A model generated the notes under the pieces. It was not told the origin of the DNA. It saw only the letters and a program-made list of their open reading frames with translations, and ran no database searches. A stretch of DNA of 64,000 bases, from positions 1-64,000 of the forward strand of contig NZ_BQHY01000007.1 in NCBI RefSeq assembly GCF_021602155.1. Reading direction: 5' to 3'. Source of the stretch: Pseudomonas parakoreensis. GTDB lineage: Bacteria > Pseudomonadota > Gammaproteobacteria > Pseudomonadales > Pseudomonadaceae. Positions 28,374 to 37,738 of the stretch are shown in pieces. How positions within the stretch are numbered: position 1 is the first letter of the stretch; each line of letters starts with the position of its first letter. The position numbers were made by a program, and so were the translations under genes.

Positions 28374-28454
28374 CCTGTAGGAGCTGCCGAAGGCTGCGAT
28401 CTTTTGATCTTGAAAATCAAAATCAAAAGATCGCAGCCTTCGGCAGCTCCTACA
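28374..28454. repeat. REP-type inverted repeat, family C, between relA and mazG
   Basis: Two perfect 35-base arms meet around GAAAATCAAAATC. The element fills the relA-mazG gap and ends 20 bases before the mazG start, so its hairpin may influence relA mRNA ends and mazG translation. Confidence 0.88.
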
Positions 28455-28473
28455 CGGTTGAGTGAGATTTTGT

Positions 28474-29307
28474 ATGTACAGCCTTGAAGACCTGCTCCAC
28501 CTGATGAACCGTCTGCGCGACCCGCAGTACGGTTGCCCGTGGGACATCAAGCAAACCTACGCAACCATCGTTCCGCACACCCTCGAAGAAGCCTACGAAG
28601 TGGCTGACGCCATCGAGCGCGGTGACTTCGACCATTTGCAGGGCGAGCTGGGCGATCTATTGTTTCAGGTGGTCTATTACAGCCAGCTGGCCCGGGAAGA
28701 AGGGCGCTTCGAATTCGCCGGGGTGGTCGACAGCATCACCCGCAAGCTGATCCGCCGTCATCCACACGTCTTCCCCACCGGCGATCTGTATGCGCCGCTG
28801 GATGTGCCGCGCCTGAGCGAAGAACAGGTCAAGCAGCGCTGGGAAGAGATCAAGGCCGAAGAACGTGCCGAGAAATCTGCCGCGCCCGAGCAGCTGTCAC
28901 TGCTCGATGACGTGCCCGCTGCATTACCGGCGCTGTCGCGCTCGGCCAAATTGCAAAAGCGTGCCGGACAGGTCGGGTTCGACTGGCCGGATGCCTTGCC
29001 GGTACTGGACAAAGTGCGCGAAGAACTCGATGAAGTGCTCGAGGCCATGTCCGAAAATGATCCCCAGGCGGTGGCCGACGAGATCGGCGATCTGCTGTTT
29101 TCCGTGGTCAATCTGGCCCGGCATCTGAAGGTCGATCCGGAAACTGCGCTGCGTGGCGCCAACGCCAAGTTCGAACGACGTTTCCGTTTTATCGAACAGG
29201 CATTGCGCGACACCCGTCGTCCCATGGAAGATTGCACCCTCGAAGAGTTGGACGCCCTGTGGGGTGAAGCCAAACGCCAGGAAAAGAATCTGCCCAGCTG
29301 CGGCTGA
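28474..29307 (+). CDS. mazG: Nucleoside triphosphate pyrophosphohydrolase MazG
   Basis: A 277-residue enzyme with two MazG domains that converts nucleoside triphosphates to monophosphates and pyrophosphate; it is linked to control of ppGpp and removal of abnormal nucleotides. The first domain carries CPWDIKQTYATI and EEAYEVADAIE...ELGDLLFQV. The second repeats the pattern as FDWPDALPVLDKVREELDE and ADEIGDLLFSVVNLAR. ATG 28474 gives the family N-terminus MYSLEDLL; the RBS is weak, perhaps because the REP lies so close. Confidence 0.94.
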   Translation: MYSLEDLLHLMNRLRDPQYGCPWDIKQTYATIVPHTLEEAYEVADAIERGDFDHLQGELGDLLFQVVYYSQLAREEGRFEFAGVVDSITRKLIRRHPHVFPTGDLYAPLDVPRLSEEQVKQRWEEIKAEERAEKSAAPEQLSLLDDVPAALPALSRSAKLQKRAGQVGFDWPDALPVLDKVREELDEVLEAMSENDPQAVADEIGDLLFSVVNLARHLKVDPETALRGANAKFERRFRFIEQALRDTRRPMEDCTLEELDALWGEAKRQEKNLPSCG

Positions 29308-29333
29308 GCCGTTGCCCAAGTGAGTAAGCATTA

Positions 29334-29876
29334 ATGAGCCTTTCCCTTCGCGACCAGTTGCTCAAAGCAGGCCTGGTCAACCAAAAGCAGGCCAAGCAGG
29401 TCAGCAAAGACAAGCAGAAGCAACAGCGCCTGGCCCACAAAGGTCAGGCCGAACTGGATGATTCGCAGCAGCGCGCCGCTCAGGAAGCCATGGCCGAGAA
29501 GGTCAAGCGCGACCAGGAGCTGAACCGTCAGCAGCAGGAGAAGGCCGAGGCCAAGGCCCGTGCCGCGCAGGTCAAGCAGTTGATCGAAGTCTCGCGTCTG
29601 CCCAAGCTGACCACCGAGGACTACTACAACTTCGTTGACGACAAGAAGGTCAAGCGCATCTCGGTCAACACGCTGATGCGCAACAAACTCAGCAGCGGTT
29701 CGCTGGCGATCGTGCACCATGCCGGCGGTTACGAAGTGATCCCCCGTGAAGCGGCCCTGAAGATCCAGGAGCGCGACCCGCAGCGTATCGTGCAGCTCAA
29801 CGTGCAGACCGAAGAGGTCAATGCCGAGGACGATCCGTATGCGGCCTATCAGATCCCTGATGACCTGATGTGGTAA
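29334..29876 (+). CDS. DUF2058 (YaiL-like) nucleoprotein
   Basis: A 180-residue, highly charged protein: the N-terminal half (about 10-85) is a lysine/glutamine/glutamate-rich coiled coil (SLRDQLLKAGLVNQKQAKQV at the start), and the C-terminal half is globular (TEDYYNFVDDKKVKRI). The family is named YaiL or nucleoprotein/polynucleotide-associated, but no activity is proven. It lies 26 bases after mazG and may share its transcript. Confidence 0.85.
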   Translation: MSLSLRDQLLKAGLVNQKQAKQVSKDKQKQQRLAHKGQAELDDSQQRAAQEAMAEKVKRDQELNRQQQEKAEAKARAAQVKQLIEVSRLPKLTTEDYYNFVDDKKVKRISVNTLMRNKLSSGSLAIVHHAGGYEVIPREAALKIQERDPQRIVQLNVQTEEVNAEDDPYAAYQIPDDLMW

Positions 29877-29902
29877 ACCGATAAAGCTGTAATAACGACA
29901 AA

Positions 29903-30002
29903 CTGTGGCGAGGGAGCTTGCTCCCGCCGGGGCGCGGAGCGGCCCTTGTTTTAAAGCAGGGCCTGCTGCGCAGTCCAGCGGGAGCAAGCTCCCTCGCCAC
30001 AG
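29903..30002. repeat. Long REP-type inverted repeat, family B variant
   Basis: Outer arms GTGGCGAGGGAGCTTGCTCC (29905) and the complement ending at 30001, with an inner GGCGCGGAGC..GCTGCGCAG pair. Same design as family B, but the outer arm has a different core. Confidence 0.8.
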
Positions 30003-30014
30003 GTTCAATATCGC

Positions 30015-30203
30015 CTAAGCGGATTTCAGATCCCGCTGCTGTTCCTGCAGTTCAAGTTCGGCCTTGTAGTTGTGGGCATCGATCTCGTTGTGGAACATGC
30101 CGACCAGCAAGTCTTGTTGATGCACATCCCAGATCCGTACACCGGCGGCTACGCCTTCATGGGACATGTGTGAATCGTCGCGTTCAGTTACTTTTACAGT
30201 CAT
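30015..30203 (-). CDS. Small conserved protein (62 aa), function unknown
   Basis: A 62-residue soluble protein with no membrane segment; notable parts are GVRIWDVHQQDLLVGMFHNEI in the middle and a glutamine/glutamate-rich helix at the end. A good RBS (TTGGAG, seven bases upstream) and the coding-like composition support a real gene. No domain is recognised. It stands alone between repeats with its own upstream region. Confidence 0.6.
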   Translation of the reverse strand: MTVKVTERDDSHMSHEGVAAGVRIWDVHQQDLLVGMFHNEIDAHNYKAELELQEQQRDLKSA

Positions 30204-30410
30204 CTGCTAGCTCCAATCTCTGTTATCTGCAGCAAGGCGTGTGCAGGCCTCTTTTATAGAATTTGTTAGCCTGCTAAGTAAACGCTTGATTTGCGCAAGG
30301 TGTTGTTGCGGTTTTTGCAACAGTGCTGCAGCCCGCTAAATCCGCGACATTCGGTCGCAGGGCGGGAAGTTGCATGACAGAAGTTTCATCTTGGAGGCTA
30401 CTGATGTCCT

Positions 30411-30498
30411 CTGTAGGAGCTGCCGCAGGCTGCGATCTTTTGACTTTGATTTTTAAAAGACAAAATCAAAAGATCGCAGCCTTCGGCAGCTCCTACAG
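30411..30498. repeat. REP-type inverted repeat, family C
   Basis: A family C doublet in the 385-base region 30204-30588 between the 62-aa gene and fabB. The remainder holds the 62-aa gene's upstream sequence and the fabB terminator; no further gene was seen. Confidence 0.85.
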
Positions 30499-30531
30499 GG
30501 CTTATGCATTACTCAGTCATTTCTGCAGGCC

Positions 30532-30565
30532 AAAAAAAACGCCCCGAACCAGTCGGGGCGTTTTT
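30532..30565 (-). terminator. Intrinsic terminator of fabAB
   Basis: CGCCCCGA pairs with TCGGGGCG across a five-base loop. On the minus strand it is followed by eight T residues, and on the plus strand by five, so it can stop transcription from both sides. It lies 24 bases after the fabB stop. Confidence 0.92.
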
Positions 30566-30588
30566 ATGTGCGGCTCAGCAGAAGGAAA

Positions 30589-31809
30589 TTACTTGCCTTC
30601 CCAGCGCTTCAGCACGAGGGTGGCGTTGGTGCCACCGAAGCCGAAGCTGTTGCTCATCACGGTGTTGATGGTGGCGTTCTCGCGGGTCTTGGTCAGCACC
30701 GGCAGATCGGCCACTTCAGGGTCCAGCTCGTCGATGTTGGCGGAGCCGGCGATGAAGTTGCCTTCCATCATCAGCATGCAGTAGATCGCTTCGTGAACGC
30801 CAGCGGCGCCCAGGGAGTGACCGGACAGGCTCTTGGTCGAGCTGATCGCAGGCGCCTTGTCGCCGAACACTTCGCGCACACCTTTCATTTCCGCGACGTC
30901 GCCGACCGGAGTCGAAGTGCCGTGGGTGTTCAGGTAGTCGATCGGGGTGTCGACGGTGGACATTGCCATCTGCATGCAGCGGATCGCGCCTTCGCCGCTT
31001 GGGGCAACCATGTCGTAGCCGTCGGACGTCGCGCCGTAGCCAACGATTTCGGCGTAGATCTTGGCGCCACGGGCCAGCGCATGTTCCAGCTCTTCAACCA
31101 CGACCATGCCGCCACCGCCAGCGATGACGAAACCGTCACGGTCGGCGTCGTAGGCGCGGGAGGCTTGTTCCGGGGTGTCGTTACGCTTGCTGGACAGGGC
31201 GCCCATTGCGTCGAACAGGAACGACTGGCTCCAGTGCTCTTCTTCACCGCCACCGGCGAAGACGATGTCCTGCTTGCCCATCTGGATCTGTTCCATGGCG
31301 GTACCGATGCAGTGAGCACTGGTGGCGCAGGCAGACGCGATGGAGTAGTTCAGGCCCTTGATCTTGAACGGCGTGGCCAGGCATGCGGAAACGGTGCTGC
31401 TCATGGTCCGCGTTACACGGTATGGGCCAACGCGTTTCACGCCTTTCTCGCGCAGGATGTCCAGCGCTTCCATCTGGTTCAGGGTCGACGCGCCGCCCGA
31501 GCCGGCGATCAGGCCGGTACGCGGGTTGGACACTTGCTCTTCGGTCAGGCCGGAGTCAGCAATGGCGTCTTTCATGGCCAGGTAGGCGTAAGCCGCTGCA
31601 TGGCCGACGAAACGATAGATCTTGCGATCGATCAGTTCTTCAAGGTTGAGGTCGATGGAGCCGGAAACCTGGCTACGCAGACCCATTTCAGCATATTCCG
31701 GGTTGAACCGGATGCCAGGGCGGCTTGCACGCAGGTTAGCGGAGACGGTCTCTTTGTCATTGCCCAGGCACGAAACAATGCCCAGACCAGTGATAACGAC
31801 GCGGCGCAT
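30589..31809 (-). CDS. fabB: 3-oxoacyl-ACP synthase I FabB
   Basis: A 406-residue condensing enzyme (KAS I) that elongates acyl-ACP with malonyl-ACP and is needed for unsaturated fatty acids. The catalytic triad is seen as Cys in SACATSAH (near 163), His in [11 protein letters not shown] (near 298) and His in [12 protein letters not shown] (near 333). RBS AAGGG precedes ATG 31809. It lies 11 bases after fabA in the classic fabAB operon and ends at a strong terminator. Confidence 0.97.
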   Translation of the reverse strand: MRRVVITGLGIVSCLGNDKETVSANLRASRPGIRFNPEYAEMGLRSQVSGSIDLNLEELIDRKIYRFVGHAAAYAYLAMKDAIADSGLTEEQVSNPRTGLIAGSGGASTLNQMEALDILREKGVKRVGPYRVTRTMSSTVSACLATPFKIKGLNYSIASACATSAHCIGTAMEQIQMGKQDIVFAGGGEEEHWSQSFLFDAMGALSSKRNDTPEQASRAYDADRDGFVIAGGGGMVVVEELEHALARGAKIYAEIVGYGATSDGYDMVAPSGEGAIRCMQMAMSTVDTPIDYLNTHGTSTPVGDVAEMKGVREVFGDKAPAISSTKSLSGHSLGAAGVHEAIYCMLMMEGNFIAGSANIDELDPEVADLPVLTKTRENATINTVMSNSFGFGGTNATLVLKRWEGK

Positions 31810-31820
31810 GCGAATAACCC

Positions 31821-32336
31821 TTAGAAGTTGTCAGTGGAGGTGAACACGCCGACGCGAAGGCCTTCGGCGGTGTAGATTTCGCGACCGTCGACAGTCACCG
31901 AACCGTCGGCGATGGCCAGGTTCAGCTTGCCCTTGAGGACGCGTTTGATATGAATGTTGTAGGTGACTTTCTTGGCGGTCGGCAGGACCTGGCCGAAGAA
32001 TTTCACTTCGCCCGAACCCAGCGCACGGCCACGGCCCGGCAGGCCTTGCCAGCCCAGGAAGAAGCCGACCAGTTGCCACATGGCGTCCAGACCGAGGCAG
32101 CCCGGCATCACCGGATCGCCTTCGAAGTGGCACGCGAAGAACCACAGGTCAGGGTTGATATCCAGCTCGGCGACCAATTCACCTTTGCCGTACTTGCCGC
32201 CTTCTTCGCTGATCAGGGTGATGCGATCCACCATCAGCATGTTCGGGGCGGGCAGTTGCGCGTTACCTGGGCCGAACAGCTCACCGCGACTGCAGCGCAG
32301 CAGGTCTTCCCGAGTAAAGGCGTTTTGTTTGGTCAT
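31821..32336 (-). CDS. fabA: 3-hydroxydecanoyl-ACP dehydratase/isomerase FabA
   Basis: A 171-residue hotdog enzyme that dehydrates 3-hydroxydecanoyl-ACP and isomerises the product to the cis-3 form, the branch point for unsaturated fatty acids. The active site His (in [21 protein letters not shown], near 70) and Asp (in the same motif, near 84) are both present. RBS GAGGAG lies eight bases before ATG 32336. It is first gene of fabAB; a DesT-like operator lies 130 bases upstream. Confidence 0.97.
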   Translation of the reverse strand: MTKQNAFTREDLLRCSRGELFGPGNAQLPAPNMLMVDRITLISEEGGKYGKGELVAELDINPDLWFFACHFEGDPVMPGCLGLDAMWQLVGFFLGWQGLPGRGRALGSGEVKFFGQVLPTAKKVTYNIHIKRVLKGKLNLAIADGSVTVDGREIYTAEGLRVGVFTSTDNF

Positions 32337-32467
32337 GCGAGCTCCTCAATAATCCCATGCGGCAGGTGGGGCAAATCTTCCCGGCCGATCGACGCGTTCA
32401 TGCCTCGTACCGGCAGCCTACTCATAGACTATTGCGTTGTGGTGAAAGTCACAGCACCAAGGACATG

Positions 32468-32485
32468 AATGTACACTTGTGCACT
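32468..32485 (-). promoter_or_regulatory. Candidate DesT/FabR-type operator upstream of fabAB
   Basis: AATGTACACTTGTGCACT is an imperfect 18-base palindrome (six of eight half-site bases match) in the 247-base gap before fabA. Its form resembles the AGTGnACnnnTGTnCACT-type operators of TetR-family regulators FabR and DesT that control unsaturated fatty acid genes. DesT controls fabAB in P. aeruginosa. The match is by eye. Confidence 0.5.
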
Positions 32486-32583
32486 GAAATTTTTATTCAA
32501 GCCTCTTTTGAGGCTCGTTCGGGTGCCTAAGACTGCCGCACTTTCGCTTTTCACGCCAGTCGCAGATGGTCGAAAAACCGTCA

Positions 32584-34488
32584 CTACTGCACCCAGCGCT
32601 GCAGAATCTGTTGTAGGTCATTGCGTTTGAACGGCTTCGCCAGGTAATCGTTCATGCCCGCCGACAGGCAGGTTTCGCGGTCGCCCTGCAGCGCGTTGGC
32701 GGTCAGCGCAATGATCGGCACCCCGCCGCGCCCGGGCAGTTGGCGGATCTGCCGGGTTGCCTCATAGCCGTCGATGATCGGTAGCCGGCAGTCCATCAGA
32801 ATCACTTCGAACTCATTGCCCTCAGCGCTGCGTACCGCCTGCGCGCCATCGGTGGCGACGCTGACGGTGAAGCCAAGGCTGCGCAGCATCGCCTCGATCA
32901 CGGTCTGGTTGACCGGATTGTCCTCCACCAGCAACACATGGCGCCCCTCGCCATGCCCGTTGCCATTGGCCGCGCGCGGTGCCGCCAGCGGCGGCAATGT
33001 CTGCTTATATAAGGCCAGCGGGATTTCCAGGGTGAACACCGAGCCCAGGCCTTCTTCACTTTGCGCGCGCAACGTCCCGCCCATGCGTTCGGCCAGGGTG
33101 CGTGCGATCGGCAGGCCGAGGCCGGTGCCGCCATAGCGCCGGGAAATCGAACTGTCAGCCTGCTGGAAGGCGTTGAACATCAACTCCAGACTTTCCGAGG
33201 AGATGCCGATGCCGCTGTCACGCACCGAACAGGTGAACCACAGCAGTTCGTGATCCAGCGACTGCCATTGCGCTTCGATACTGACCCGGCCACGCTCGGT
33301 GAACTTCAAGGCATTGCCCACCAGGTTAACCAGAATCTGCCGGATCCGCGTCGGGTCACCTTGCACCTGCAAGTCGCGCATGTCCTCGGGGATCCGCAGG
33401 TTCAGGGCCAGGCCGCGCTGCACCGCGCTGTGCTGGAACGACTGGGCGCAAGCGCCGATCAGGTCGGCCAGGTTGAATGGAATGTGCTCAAGCTCCAGCT
33501 CCGAACGTTCGATCCGCGAGAAGTCGAGGATGTCGTTGATGACTTTCAGCAGATGTTCGGTCGACTCCGAAGCGAGCGCCGCGTACTCGATCTGCTCCTC
33601 GGTCATGTCCGTGGTTTCCAGCAACTGCAACATGCCCAGCACACCATTCATGGGCGTACGCAGTTCGTGGCTCATCATCGCCAGGAAATCGGATTTGGCG
33701 TTGTTGGCCTTTTCCGCTTCCTCGCGGGTCTGGATCAGTTGCGCCATCGCCTGATGCTGTTCGCGACTGGCCTGTTCCAGTGCCTGGGCGAGGTTGTTGA
33801 TGTGCTGCGACAGGGCGCCCAGTTCCGTGTCATCGACAATCGGCAGCGGAGTCTTGTAGTCGCCTTGCTGAATCGCCTTGACCGCGTTGCCGATATCGCG
33901 GATCGGCGCCGACAGGCTGCCGGCCAGACGCCGCGCCAGCACAAACGTGAAGAGCAGGGCGAACAACGCCAGAATCCCGGCCTTGAACAGAATTTCCTGC
34001 TGACGCTGACTGAAGGCATCGTTGGACAGGCCGACGATCACCCGACCCAGATAGTCCTCGCTGGTCACGTTATTGCTGGCTTTGGCGTCGTGGAAAAAAT
34101 CACTGTTGAGGGCGATCCGTTGCAGGCGCACCGGAGCCTGGAACACCTCGACCTGATGCGGGCGGTTGTGCGCGTCGGCGGCCTGTTCTACGTAGGCCAG
34201 GATCCGGTTGGCGCTGTCCTGTACTTCCAGAAAACGCACGTTCGGTGTCGCCAGGGTCGCTTTGAGCAGGCTTTCCAGCACTTCGTTGTTGCCGGAAATC
34301 ACTCCGTACTCGGTGGCGGGCGCCAGTTGGTTGGCAATCAGTTGCCCGGTGTGATTGAGCTCCTGCCGCAAATCCTGAATCCGCACGAAGGTAAAGAAAC
34401 TGATCAGCAGCAGCGTAAGCAGCAGGGCCGGGCCGAGGCTGATCAATTGCGTGCGGGTGTTGATGTCCCAGCGGCGACGCAGATTCAT
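32584..34488 (-). CDS. Hybrid sensor histidine kinase (PA1611-like)
   Basis: A 634-residue inner-membrane kinase: helix near 15-36, periplasmic part of about 140 residues, helix near 166-188, HAMP, HisKA with His274 (SHELRTPMNG), HATPase (GGTGLGLPIARTL) and a receiver with Asp566 (ILMDCRLP). It has no Hpt domain, so phosphate must pass to a separate Hpt protein. PA1611, the likely counterpart beside fabAB in P. aeruginosa, interacts with RetS and affects Gac signalling. Its ATG overlaps the stop of the binding-protein gene by four bases, so it is the third gene of a receptor/binding-protein/kinase operon. Confidence 0.88.
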   Translation of the reverse strand: MNLRRRWDINTRTQLISLGPALLLTLLLISFFTFVRIQDLRQELNHTGQLIANQLAPATEYGVISGNNEVLESLLKATLATPNVRFLEVQDSANRILAYVEQAADAHNRPHQVEVFQAPVRLQRIALNSDFFHDAKASNNVTSEDYLGRVIVGLSNDAFSQRQQEILFKAGILALFALLFTFVLARRLAGSLSAPIRDIGNAVKAIQQGDYKTPLPIVDDTELGALSQHINNLAQALEQASREQHQAMAQLIQTREEAEKANNAKSDFLAMMSHELRTPMNGVLGMLQLLETTDMTEEQIEYAALASESTEHLLKVINDILDFSRIERSELELEHIPFNLADLIGACAQSFQHSAVQRGLALNLRIPEDMRDLQVQGDPTRIRQILVNLVGNALKFTERGRVSIEAQWQSLDHELLWFTCSVRDSGIGISSESLELMFNAFQQADSSISRRYGGTGLGLPIARTLAERMGGTLRAQSEEGLGSVFTLEIPLALYKQTLPPLAAPRAANGNGHGEGRHVLLVEDNPVNQTVIEAMLRSLGFTVSVATDGAQAVRSAEGNEFEVILMDCRLPIIDGYEATRQIRQLPGRGGVPIIALTANALQGDRETCLSAGMNDYLAKPFKRNDLQQILQRWVQ

Positions 34489-35417
34489 GGGTGGCTTTCT
34501 CCTTCAGCCAACTGGCGGGCGACAGACGCTTCATCGATTGGCTCGATACCCAGGGAACGAGCGACCTGCGCATTACTTGAGACCTTGAAGCGATCGGGGT
34601 AGAGCGCGCGCGGCCATGTTGCCGGGGGACGGTCCAGCAACCCGTCAAGGATCGCCAGCCAGTCGGGCTGATCGCTGTAAGTGCTGGCGAGGCTGCCGGC
34701 ACGCACGAACGCAACGTTCGGCCCGATCAGTGCCACTTGCCGGGAGTAACTGCTGAGCAACAGGTTTTTTACGGTTTTCGGGTTGTACAGGTCGGGGTCG
34801 TCGAGGCCCAGCAGCACCTCGCTGTTTCTCAGCACGCTTTGCAACGGGCGACTGTCCTGGGTGTTGTCCCAGCGCTGGCTGACGATTTGCAGATTCAGCG
34901 GCGCTGCGGCCTGATGCAGCTCCTTGAGCAGGAATTCGCTGTGCTGGTCGAACAGCACGCCGACCCGCCGCACCTGCGGCAGAATCCGCCGGATCAGTTG
35001 CAGCTGCCGCCCCAGCGGCGGATCGCTCCACAGCAGACTCAAGTGCGGCGGTTGTGCGCCACCCAGGCGTTGCCGCGCTTGCAAACGGCTGATGCGCAAC
35101 ACCAGCGTCGGCGGCCCCTGGGACTCCTGCAGGCGCCAGTCGAGGCTGGGCAGATCGAGCAGAATCATCCGCAAATTGCCCGGCAACTTGCCCGGCGCCG
35201 GCAGGCTGGCCAGCGGCTGAAACCGCACGTTGTCAGTGGGGCGCAGCTCGCTCAGGGCCTGGACGAAGGCTTGCACCCCGGGGCTTTCTTCGGCGCCGGT
35301 CAACAGGATATCGGCGGCTTGCACCGCCACGCCGTGCAGCCACGCGGTCAAGAACAGACAGGCACCCGCCAGCCAGTGGCCAAGGGTGGGCGTCTTGTTT
35401 GCCGTGGCGTAGCGCAC
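34485..35417 (-). CDS. Periplasmic ABC-type substrate-binding-like protein
   Basis: A 310-residue exported protein. A signal peptide (hydrophobic about 15-33, ending VQAAD) is followed by a two-lobed fold like the ABC-substrate-binding family PF04392: RRVGVLFDQHSEFLLKEL, SEVLLGLDDPDLYNPKTV and VALIGPNVAFVRAGSLAS are the clearest parts. No permease or ATPase gene lies near, so it probably serves sensing. GTG 35417 follows GGAG and begins one base after the receptor stop codon; the end overlaps the kinase start. Confidence 0.75.
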   Translation of the reverse strand: MRYATANKTPTLGHWLAGACLFLTAWLHGVAVQAADILLTGAEESPGVQAFVQALSELRPTDNVRFQPLASLPAPGKLPGNLRMILLDLPSLDWRLQESQGPPTLVLRISRLQARQRLGGAQPPHLSLLWSDPPLGRQLQLIRRILPQVRRVGVLFDQHSEFLLKELHQAAAPLNLQIVSQRWDNTQDSRPLQSVLRNSEVLLGLDDPDLYNPKTVKNLLLSSYSRQVALIGPNVAFVRAGSLASTYSDQPDWLAILDGLLDRPPATWPRALYPDRFKVSSNAQVARSLGIEPIDEASVARQLAEGESHP

Positions 35418-35418
35418 C

Positions 35419-37542
35419 CTAGAACTCCAGCTCGGCGCTGAAATACAGCACCCGGCGCTCGTCGTACTGGTTGTCGACGAAAGTGGTCGGTTCGTTGTCG
35501 AGCCGCTGCTGCAGCACGCCGGCCAGTTGCAGTTGGGCTTTGCCCAGCGGGATGCGTTTGGCGATGCGCGTGTCGACCCGCTCGAAACGATAGCCGTTAA
35601 GCGCGTTGTCGCCGTAATAGAAGAGGGCGCTGTTCCAGCCATGGCCCCAATCGCGCAGCCAGCCGGCAGAGCCGCTGTTGCGTGAGGTGAATTGCTGATC
35701 CAGCGGATTGCTCGCTTCGGCATCGACGTAGGCATAAGTAAAGCGCAGGCGGTCGATCAGGCTCAGGCGCCAGTCGAGCTGGGTTTCAGTGCCGCGAAAG
35801 CGCGAGCTGTTGGCGTTGCTGGCGATGTACTGGTTGTTACGCAGCGGCTCGCTGATCATTCCGGTGATTTCGTCGTAGAACAGCTTCACGTCCACGGCCA
35901 GCCCCCACTCGGCGAAATAGCCGTTGTAGCCCAACTCGCGCGAACGCATGTGTTCCTGATCGAGATTGCCCGGGCCACGGGTCTTGACGAAGTAGCGCGC
36001 CGAAGACTGGCCATAGGCGGACGGCCGCAGGTTGCTCACCTGATAGCTCCAGTTGACGTTGTTCTCGAACATGTCCGGCGAGCGGATCGCCTCCGAGTAC
36101 ACCGCGCGCAGGCCATGGCGTGGGTTGATCAGGTAGTTGACGGCGAACCGGGGCGTCAGCGAACTGCCGATCAGTTGGGTGTTTTCAAACATGGCGCCGC
36201 CCTGCAACAGCCAGTGTTCACTGGCACGCCACTCCAATTGGCCGAACGCACGCCAAGTGGTGTCGTCCAGCGTGCCGTTGAAGTAGGTCTCGGAGTCGGC
36301 CCGGTCGTAACGATAGTTCATGCCGCTGACCAGCCGCAGCGTGTCGGACAGGCTGAGAGTGTCCTGCAATTCCAGATCGTAGCGCGACTCGCGGGCGCTT
36401 TGGTCGATGTCGCCACACAAGGTCTGGCTGGCACCGTTGCGCCATTGATCCAGCACTTGATTGGCCAGAGCCATTTCCTGTGGCGTTCCGGCTTCCGGAC
36501 CGGGGCCGGTGAAGCGGGTGATGTTGCGCGCCAGGCGTTCGGTGTAGTTCGGGTTGAGCTGCCACAGCTGTGTCAGTTGCGGGCTGAACGACACTTCGGC
36601 ATCACAGGCGCGCCATACTTGCTGGCGATCCCAGTGCTGCGCCGAGCCTTGTATATAAAGGCTGTGTTGCGGATTGATGTCGAGACTCCAGCGCACCGAG
36701 CCGGCGTAATCCTTGGCGACCACGTCGGAATTGTTCCCGGCAGCGGTAATCCCCGAGAACACCGGGCGGTAGGTATAAGGGCGCTGGTTGGTACCGTCCT
36801 TGGCATTGACCTGCCAGTCGAGGCTCTGGTTGTCGCTCAGGGTCTGGCTGACGGCGAGGCTGAAGCGGTTCAAACGGCGGCTGTCGCGGTAATCGGCGCC
36901 GGTGCGGTCGCTGTCGAAGCCATCGTCTTCCTGGCCGGACAGCGACAGGCGCAAGTCGCCGCCGTTCCAGCCCGTACCCTGGCTGGCATAGAAATCGTTA
37001 ATGCCGCGCTGGCCGCGGGTGTACTTCAGGCGTGTGCCGTGGCTGTCTGCCGGGTTGCGGGTGATGATGTTGACCACCGCCATCAGCGCGTTGGCGCCGT
37101 AGCTGACCGTGTTCGGCCCACGGAAAACCTCGATCCGCTCGATGTCTTCCATGGCCACCGGAATATCACTCCAGTCCACCGTGGCCAGGCCTGCGCGGTA
37201 CACCGAGCGGCCATCGATCAGCACCTGCATGCGTCGCGCTTCGCTGGCATTGGTCCCGTGATAGTTGACCGCCGCCTGATTGCCGCTGATGTTGCCGACC
37301 ATCATTCCCGGCACCAGCCGCAGCAACTCACTGATGTCGCGGGCGCCACTGGCGTTGATCAGTTCACTGTCGAGTACGGTCATGCTCCCCGGCACTTCCG
37401 CCGGTGTCTGTTTCAGGCGTGTGGCCGTCAGCACCTGCGGCAGCGTTTCGCTGTCGACAAACAGGTCGTCCGCCTGCAACACCGGGCTGAACAGCAGCGC
37501 CAGCAACAGGGATGAACGTGAAGGGGGAGAGCCAAAAGACAC
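35419..37542 (-). CDS. TonB-dependent outer-membrane receptor
   Basis: A 707-residue receptor with signal peptide (cleavage near residue 24), a TonB-box-like stretch (ETLPQVLTATRL), a plug domain (about 45-155; IDGRSVYR and RIEVFRGPNTVSYGANALMAVVNIIT are typical) and a 22-strand barrel ending in aromatic Phe. The plug resembles vitamin/cobalamin and colicin-type receptors as well as siderophore ones. No Fur-box-like sequence was seen in the 196 bases upstream, so iron control is not supported. It leads the operon with the binding protein and hybrid kinase. Ligand unknown. Confidence 0.88.
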   Translation of the reverse strand: MSFGSPPSRSSLLLALLFSPVLQADDLFVDSETLPQVLTATRLKQTPAEVPGSMTVLDSELINASGARDISELLRLVPGMMVGNISGNQAAVNYHGTNASEARRMQVLIDGRSVYRAGLATVDWSDIPVAMEDIERIEVFRGPNTVSYGANALMAVVNIITRNPADSHGTRLKYTRGQRGINDFYASQGTGWNGGDLRLSLSGQEDDGFDSDRTGADYRDSRRLNRFSLAVSQTLSDNQSLDWQVNAKDGTNQRPYTYRPVFSGITAAGNNSDVVAKDYAGSVRWSLDINPQHSLYIQGSAQHWDRQQVWRACDAEVSFSPQLTQLWQLNPNYTERLARNITRFTGPGPEAGTPQEMALANQVLDQWRNGASQTLCGDIDQSARESRYDLELQDTLSLSDTLRLVSGMNYRYDRADSETYFNGTLDDTTWRAFGQLEWRASEHWLLQGGAMFENTQLIGSSLTPRFAVNYLINPRHGLRAVYSEAIRSPDMFENNVNWSYQVSNLRPSAYGQSSARYFVKTRGPGNLDQEHMRSRELGYNGYFAEWGLAVDVKLFYDEITGMISEPLRNNQYIASNANSSRFRGTETQLDWRLSLIDRLRFTYAYVDAEASNPLDQQFTSRNSGSAGWLRDWGHGWNSALFYYGDNALNGYRFERVDTRIAKRIPLGKAQLQLAGVLQQRLDNEPTTFVDNQYDERRVLYFSAELEF

Positions 37543-37738
37543 GACACAGCCTTGATCACAAAGAATTGGCGCGCATGTTAACCGAGGACAGTGACTTTTC
37601 CAGTCACGATGCTGGCATTTTCCTAGGTTTTATTGGTCTTCTTCCTACAAGTGCCGGTAATTGACGCAGGGGCTGGCCGCGCTCCGGTCGCCCCGTATAA
37701 TGCCGGCATCGCCACTGGTATGGATTAACGGATTGCAT

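Noticed and set aside
32500-32515. Intrinsic terminator for the hybrid kinase operon
   Set aside because: AGCCTC/GAGGCT form a short stem, but on the minus strand the following bases are A-rich, not T-rich.
35692-37515. Open frame of 607 codons antisense to the TonB receptor gene
   Set aside because: No signal peptide or domain and typical shadow composition; the receptor has a complete plug and barrel.
37543-37738. Fur box upstream of the TonB receptor
   Set aside because: No GATAATGATAATC-like sequence could be seen on either strand; only a short GTGAC...GTCAC hairpin.
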